Below are positions 17,327 to 20,595 of a stretch of 20,595 nt of DNA, in pieces. Location of the stretch: contig CAZDME010000021.1 in assembly GCA_964506785.1 (NCBI GenBank), forward strand, positions 1 through 20,595, read 5' to 3'. Every line of letters starts with the position of its first letter. Positions within the stretch are counted from its first letter, which is position 1. The notes below the pieces were generated by a model, which saw nothing but the letters and a program-made list of their open reading frames with translations, was not told the DNA's origin and made no database searches. The stretch comes from CAZDME01 sp964506785 [NCBI: uncultured bacterium] (GTDB lineage Bacteria > CAZDME01 > JAYEMH01). The position numbers and the translations under genes were made by a program.

Positions 17327-17611
17327 CTAACGAGGACAAACACAGGGTATTGCCCCGCATTTAGGACAGCCTTTTTCATAAATCTTTAAGGCCTTTTCCA
17401 AATTGATACCCATAAGGTTAGCCAGGCTGGTCAACCAGGCTAAACAATCGGCCATCTCCATTTGCTTCCCGGTAAAATCCCCTTTTCTTATCTCCTCAGC
17501 TAATTCGCCTAATTCCTCCATTAACCATAAAAAAGTCCGGCTTACCCCTCTTCGGTTATCCTTGTCAAAATAAATCTTATGCATCAAATCCTGAAAAGCG
17601 CTTATCTCCAT
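17327..17611 (-). CDS. MazG-like nucleotide pyrophosphohydrolase with cysteine-rich tail
   Basis: A 94-residue all-alpha NTP-PPase. The metal-binding pattern EExxE...ExxD is present as E32, E33, E36 and E52, D55 (WLMEELGELAEEI and QMEMADCLAWL). Such enzymes split noncanonical or excess NTPs into NMP and diphosphate; the substrate cannot be read from the sequence. After the helical core the last 14 residues are CPKCGAIPCVCPR-like, with C82, C85, C90 and C92, which may bind zinc. The ATG overlaps the rsmE stop by 10 bases and is preceded by GGAGGG, so it is co-translated with rsmE. Confidence 0.82.
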   Translation of the reverse strand: MEISAFQDLMHKIYFDKDNRRGVSRTFLWLMEELGELAEEIRKGDFTGKQMEMADCLAWLTSLANLMGINLEKALKIYEKGCPKCGAIPCVCPR

Positions 17612-18351
17612 TGATGCCCTCCTCCATATTCATACTGCAAGATGGATAAAACTGCCAGGGCAGCGGTATCGGATTTTAAAACATTCGCACCCAAGTTGAT
17701 TAAATTAAAGCCGCTAAGTTTTGCCTGTTTTATTTCCTCGGAAGAAAACCCCCCTTCCGGCCCGATAAGAACCAAAATATTGCAAGGCCTGCCTTTATGC
17801 CTAATATTTCTTTTAAGCGCGCCTCCTTCGGAGCTCAAACAGAAGAACAAAACCAAATCAAACTCCGCTATTTTCCTTAAAAATTGAGAGAATTTAATTA
17901 TTCGGCTGATTACCGGCAGACTGACCCGGCCGGATTGTTTAGAAGCGGAAACAGCAATTTTCTCCCAGCGTCTTCGGGCCGCCTCGGCCTTAGTTCTATT
18001 CATTTTCACCACCGAGCGTTGAGTCTCCAAGGGGAAAATTTTATCCACTCCTAATTCTGTCGCCTTCTCCACCAGATAATCCATTTTTCCTCTGGCGGGA
18101 ATTCCCTGGGCCAAAGTTATGCTTGGCTGGTTTAATCTTTTTACCTTTTTCCTGGTTAAAATTTTCACTATTGCTGATTTTTTCCCTTCCTCAATTATTG
18201 GGCCTTCATAGCTATTGCCCTGTCCGTCAAAAATAGCTACTTCGTCCCCTTTTTTCAGCCGCATCACTTTAAGAAGGTGATGGGCCTCTTTCCCTTCGAT
18301 AAAAATTTTATCGTCTTTGACACTTTCCGGAGGTGAAAAGAAACGGCTCAT
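17602..18351 (-). CDS. rsmE: 16S rRNA (uracil1498-N3)-methyltransferase RsmE
   Basis: A SPOUT methyltransferase that modifies U1498 of 16S rRNA with S-adenosylmethionine. It has an N-terminal PUA-like domain (EAHHLLKVMRLKKGDEV, about 22-38) and a C-terminal knotted domain with KATELGVDKIFPLETQRSV (about 96-114), the SAM-binding GPEGGFS (197-203) and LGANVLKSDTAALAVLS (220-236). The frame is open to an ATG at 18363, but the ATG at 18351 has GGAGAAGAA as ribosome site, forms an ATGA overlap with the previous stop, and gives the normal MSRFF start. That makes 249 residues, a usual length. Confidence 0.94.
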   Translation of the reverse strand: MSRFFSPPESVKDDKIFIEGKEAHHLLKVMRLKKGDEVAIFDGQGNSYEGPIIEEGKKSAIVKILTRKKVKRLNQPSITLAQGIPARGKMDYLVEKATELGVDKIFPLETQRSVVKMNRTKAEAARRRWEKIAVSASKQSGRVSLPVISRIIKFSQFLRKIAEFDLVLFFCLSSEGGALKRNIRHKGRPCNILVLIGPEGGFSSEEIKQAKLSGFNLINLGANVLKSDTAALAVLSILQYEYGGGHQWR

Positions 18352-18863
18352 TTCTTCTCCCATGTTTTCATAATCCCTTTATAGACCTTATCGAAGTTAT
18401 CCTTGGTAAGCTCAAAAATCTTTAACCGCGGGCAAATCTTTAAATTCTCGGCGAACTCGTTTTTACTTTGACTCACTACTGCTAAAACCCTTTTGGGGCT
18501 ATTTAGAGACTTAACAACCTTATCCTTAAAGTTATGAGAAAATAATTCCATCTTTCCGATTTCATCGATAATGACTATCCCCTTACTGCCAATAGCCTGA
18601 CTAACTGCTTTCACGCCCACTCTTTCTAAATCGGCGAGATTAACCCCATATTTCCCGACGCGGAATTTACTTCGATATTTTTCCCGGGCTAACTTTCCTT
18701 TCTCTCCGGATAAGGAAATAACATCGAATCCGATTCGTCCTTTTTCTTTTCTTACTTCTTGAGTATAAAACCCCCCGGCGCTGCCACCGTAAAAATTAGC
18801 TATTTTTTTTATCAGCGTTGTCTTCCCAACGCCGGGTTTCCCGGTAATAAAAATATTTTTCAT
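18348..18863 (-). CDS. THEP1-type nucleoside-triphosphatase
   Basis: A 171-residue P-loop protein. The N-terminus KNIFITGKPGVGKTTLIKK carries Walker A (GKPGVGKT, 8-15); GGFYTQEVR (about 30-38) and the Walker B IVIIDEIGKMEL (96-107) are characteristic of the THEP1/NTPase_1 family. Members hydrolyse NTPs slowly in vitro and are commonest in archaea and thermophilic bacteria; the cellular role is not settled. The stop overlaps the rsmE start by 4 bases (ATGA). The spacer to the pseudopilin gene is short, so it is probably part of the same transcript. No strong ribosome site is visible before the ATG. Confidence 0.85.
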   Translation of the reverse strand: MKNIFITGKPGVGKTTLIKKIANFYGGSAGGFYTQEVRKEKGRIGFDVISLSGEKGKLAREKYRSKFRVGKYGVNLADLERVGVKAVSQAIGSKGIVIIDEIGKMELFSHNFKDKVVKSLNSPKRVLAVVSQSKNEFAENLKICPRLKIFELTKDNFDKVYKGIMKTWEKK

Positions 18864-18918
18864 AACAGAAAAATGAATTGCAATTCGGTTTCTCGTAAAA
18901 TGCTGGGTAAATAAAAAG

Positions 18919-19248
18919 TCAAGGTATTTCGTGGCCTTCTATCGAACAGGTAGGCTTTTCACCTATGGTGTTTAGGGAATAAGTGCCTTGGGAAGGGCAT
19001 TGGGGCCTTAATTTAATGAAGTCCGGGACTATATCGCTAAAACATACCGTATCGCCCGGCGATAATTTTGCCGAGGCAGCAAATCTTTCGAGGGCTTCTT
19101 CAATCTGTTTAAGGTTGGATATACAGGTTATTCTCTCAACTTCCCTTTGAGTTTTTATATAGCTGGGGACAGCAATAACCACTAAGAGAGCCAAAATAGA
19201 AAGAACAACTAAAATTTCCAGCAGGGTAAACCCCGACTTATTTTTCAT
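18919..19248 (-). CDS. short type IV pilin-like protein (prepilin-type N-terminal domain)
   Basis: A 109-residue class III-type prepilin. The leader MKNKSG is followed by FTLLEILVVLSILALLVVIAVPSY: a cleavage site G6/F7, the conserved glutamate at +5 (E11) and a hydrophobic helix. The C-terminal part has four cysteines (C42, C69, C84, C101) and the pattern CPSQGTY...PTCSIEGHEIP. I recognise this pattern from short pseudopilins abundant in PVC-type and Omnitrophota genomes. It would be processed by a PilD-like peptidase and placed in the inner membrane or a pseudopilus. No assembly ATPase, platform protein or peptidase gene is nearby. It starts 4 bases after the HAMP gene, which suggests a shared function or at least shared expression. 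Confidence 0.85.
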   Translation of the reverse strand: MKNKSGFTLLEILVVLSILALLVVIAVPSYIKTQREVERITCISNLKQIEEALERFAASAKLSPGDTVCFSDIVPDFIKLRPQCPSQGTYSLNTIGEKPTCSIEGHEIP

Positions 19249-19252
19249 CCTT

Positions 19253-19813
19253 CTATGCTCTCAGTTTAAAATTGCTATTGGCTGCCTTCAATTTCTCAAC
19301 AAGCCTTTTGATTTCATCAAGATTACTCGAAGAGCTAATTTTTTCTAATAACTCGCGGTTATTTCTAAATTCTTCATTAAGCTTTTTAGTCAACTCTTCC
19401 AGAGAATCAGCCAGAGACTGAAATTCGTCATTTTTTCTCAGCTTGGAGACCAGAGTCAAATCCCCTTTCGCCATAGCCCGGAGGTTATGTTCGAGCCGAT
19501 AAACCGGGCCGGCAATTTTGTGGGAGACAAAGATACTGGCTATGGCAATTAAAAAAGCTAAAAAAATAAGCTGGCCAACCAGGCAGAAATTGGCGTATTG
19601 AAATACACTTAGCAAATTCACATAAATTGCTTTTTCAAGGAAAAACCGGCTGATTAATTTCCAGTTAAAAATATAGATCCTGTAAGTAACTAACAGTATG
19701 ATAGTGCACATGCCCAGGAAGACAGCTATAGCAAACTTTAATTGGAACGGCTTTTGTACAAAATAGTTTTTCCTTCTAAATAGCTTCTTCCCATCAGCAA
19801 ATGATTTCTCCAT
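19253..19813 (-). CDS. membrane protein with two helices, HAMP domain and coiled-coil tail
   Basis: A 186-residue protein with a basic cytoplasmic N-terminus, helix 1 (about 24-46), a short outside loop of about 30 residues, helix 2 (about 76-97) and a HAMP domain (about 98-150, with HKIAGPVYRLEHNLRAMAKGDL). A charged, probably coiled-coil tail (about 134-181) follows. There is no methyl-accepting, kinase or cyclase domain after the HAMP, so how a signal would leave is unknown. The loop is too small for a usual sensor domain. The frame opens at ATG 19834, but the ATG at 19813 has AAGGAGAGG at ideal distance and the predicted transcript starts near 19836, so 19813 is chosen. It is the first gene of the leftward run and stops 4 bases before the pseudopilin start. 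Confidence 0.8.
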   Translation of the reverse strand: MEKSFADGKKLFRRKNYFVQKPFQLKFAIAVFLGMCTIILLVTYRIYIFNWKLISRFFLEKAIYVNLLSVFQYANFCLVGQLIFLAFLIAIASIFVSHKIAGPVYRLEHNLRAMAKGDLTLVSKLRKNDEFQSLADSLEELTKKLNEEFRNNRELLEKISSSSNLDEIKRLVEKLKAANSNFKLRA

Positions 19814-19842
19814 ATTCCCCTCTCCTTCTTTCATATATAAGG

Positions 19843-19871
19843 ATTTTATAGCATAAGTGGGGTTTAGTCAA
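19843..19871 (-). promoter_or_regulatory. promoter for the HAMP/pseudopilin run
   Basis: On the minus strand, TTGACT (19871-19866) is followed after 17 bases by TAAAAT (19848-19843). An overlapping TGCTATAAA offers an extended -10 variant at shorter spacing. The predicted start point (near 19836) leaves a short leader with the AAGGAGAGG ribosome site. Its -35 is only 12 bases from the -35 of the opposite promoter. Confidence 0.65.
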
Positions 19872-19883
19872 TAAAAAAATCTC

Positions 19884-19913
19884 TTGCCTAAAATCCGAGA
19901 AAAGGAGTAAAAT
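19884..19913 (+). promoter_or_regulatory. promoter for the ACT-domain gene
   Basis: TTGCCT (19884-19889) is followed after 18 bases by TAAAAT (19908-19913), about 80 bases before the ATG at 19995. It is the mirror partner of the minus-strand promoter, so one regulator binding around 19866-19889 could act on both. Confidence 0.5.
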
Positions 19914-19980
19914 AAATAAACGATTAATGTGGTAATTATAAACGGTGAATGGGAACCGGTAATATTTTAACAACTTGACA

Positions 19981-19988
19981 AGGAGGTG
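19981..19988 (+). promoter_or_regulatory. ribosome binding site that sets the ACT gene start
   Basis: AGGAGGTG lies 6 bases before the ATG at 19995. An earlier in-frame GTG (19986) is part of this ribosome site and is therefore an unlikely start. Confidence 0.85.
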
Positions 19989-19994
19989 AAAATT

Positions 19995-20384
19995 ATGGCT
20001 AAGTTAGCTCAAGAATTATTAGTCGCCACTCCCAATAAAGCAGGAATGCTGGCCAAAGTCTGCGGCACTATTACTGCCGCCGGAGCAAATATTACCGCTA
20101 TCTGCGCTTATGTGGTGGCCGATGAGGGTTATTTCCGCATCATAAGTTCGGATAATGCCAAGGCAAAAACTGCCTTAGAGTCTTCAGGATTCAGAATTAC
20201 TGAAAACGAGGTAGTCATCGCCGAGTTAGAAAATAAGGCGGGAGCCGCCAAAGAGATGGCGCAAAAATTAGCCCGGGCAGGAATTGACTTGAAAAATATC
20301 TACGGGACTACCAGCGGGACTGGTTTAGCTACCCTCGTTTTTACCGCCGATAATAACCCAAAAGCGGTTGGGTTGCTAAATTAG
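19995..20384 (+). CDS. small protein with two ACT domains
   Basis: The only plus-strand gene: 129 residues made of two ACT domains (about 6-65, starting LLVATPNKAGMLAKVCGTITAAGANI, and about 73-120, starting VVIAELENKAGAAKEMAQKLARAGIDL). Each has the usual beta-alpha-beta start with a glycine or alanine in the ligand-binding turn. There is no enzyme or DNA-binding domain, so it is probably a stand-alone amino acid sensor that acts on a partner protein or is itself an allosteric subunit; the ligand is unknown. The promoter lies in the shared divergent region. The stop codon overlaps the stop of the gene facing it. Confidence 0.88.
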   Translation: MAKLAQELLVATPNKAGMLAKVCGTITAAGANITAICAYVVADEGYFRIISSDNAKAKTALESSGFRITENEVVIAELENKAGAAKEMAQKLARAGIDLKNIYGTTSGTGLATLVFTADNNPKAVGLLN

Positions 20385-20595
20385 AGGCGGGAAATAAAAT
20401 CTTTGAAATTCTGCATCTTTAGGGAATTTGCGGCTGCTTCATCCGCATCTTTCAGAAGCTTCTGCAGGTATTTTTTTGCCTGGTCATCTTTTAAATTAAA
20501 AGAGCTATCGCCATAAGTGCGCAAAACCTCAAGGACCTCTTTGAGTAAAATTTTCTCTATGGGCTTGGCCGGCTGATAATTAATTTCCTCGCCTT
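20381..20595 (-). CDS. C-terminal part of an unidentified helical protein (partial)
   Basis: An open minus-strand frame enters from the right edge and ends with TAA at 20383-20381, giving 70 residues of a C-terminus. It contains IEKILLKEVLEVLRTYG, FNLKDDQAKKYLQKLLKDAD and a final NFKDFISRL: charged, amphipathic and apparently all-helical, with codon use like its neighbours. I do not recognise the family. Its stop overlaps the ACT gene stop by 3 bases in tail-to-tail orientation, so no terminator can lie between the genes. Confidence 0.7.
   Translation of the reverse strand, partial: GEEINYQPAKPIEKILLKEVLEVLRTYGDSSFNLKDDQAKKYLQKLLKDADEAAANSLKMQNFKDFISRL

Noticed and set aside
18875-18886. Perfect palindrome GAATTGCAATTC before the THEP1 gene as an operator.
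   Set aside because: It is short, single and AT-rich; there is no matching copy at other promoters and no clear promoter beside it.
18893-18921. TTGACT overlapping the pseudopilin stop codon as a promoter for the THEP1 gene.
   Set aside because: No acceptable -10 hexamer is found at 16-18 bases.

Overview
This window looks like a chromosomal segment of an uncultivated diderm (Gram-negative type) bacterium. The outer membrane is implied by Lnt, a LolC/LolD lipoprotein exporter and an AsmA/TamB-like protein. The Firmicutes-like McsA-McsB-ClpC arginine-phosphorylation/proteolysis set sits in the same gene run. Together with a THEP1-type NTPase, a very short pseudopilin and spacer DNA full of short repeats, this suggests Candidatus Omnitrophota or a neighbour in the PVC/Elusimicrobia area. 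That placement is inference from gene content, not a phylogeny. Composition is moderately AT-rich by eye, and I see no phage, transposase, CRISPR, tRNA or rRNA gene.

Almost everything is on the minus strand, so transcription runs from right to left. The exception is a small double-ACT-domain gene (19995-20384, plus). It diverges from the minus-strand run through a compact two-promoter region and meets an unknown minus-strand gene tail to tail at the right edge. In the order of transcription, the first block (19.8 to 12.6 kb) is: HAMP membrane protein, pseudopilin, THEP1 NTPase, rsmE, MazG-like, ogt-like, secA, lnt. Many of these genes overlap by 4-10 bases. prfB follows after a repeat-filled gap and carries the classic RF2 +1 programmed frameshift.

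A consensus-like promoter at 11367-11395 starts the second block (11.3 to 0.15 kb): lysS, lolC, lolD, ilvE, mcsA, mcsB, clpC, AsmA/TamB-like. It mixes lysyl-tRNA charging, lipoprotein release, branched-chain amino acid transamination, protein quality control and outer-membrane maintenance. No ctsR, CIRCE or CtsR-type operator was seen. At the left edge another minus-strand gene begins behind its own extended -10 promoter.

The most unusual part is the spacers. Three of them (5073-5211, 9781-9857, 12547-12614) share modular repeats in different combinations. Two others hold unrelated arrays: a 16-bp tandem repeat inside a large imperfect inverted repeat (6816-6910), and a 14-bp tandem repeat (7819-7888). 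Several of these run into the 3' ends of the neighbouring genes and supply stop codons or last residues. No obviously new multi-gene system was found. The repeat families, the HAMP-only/pseudopilin pair and the MazG protein with a cysteine tail are the best leads.
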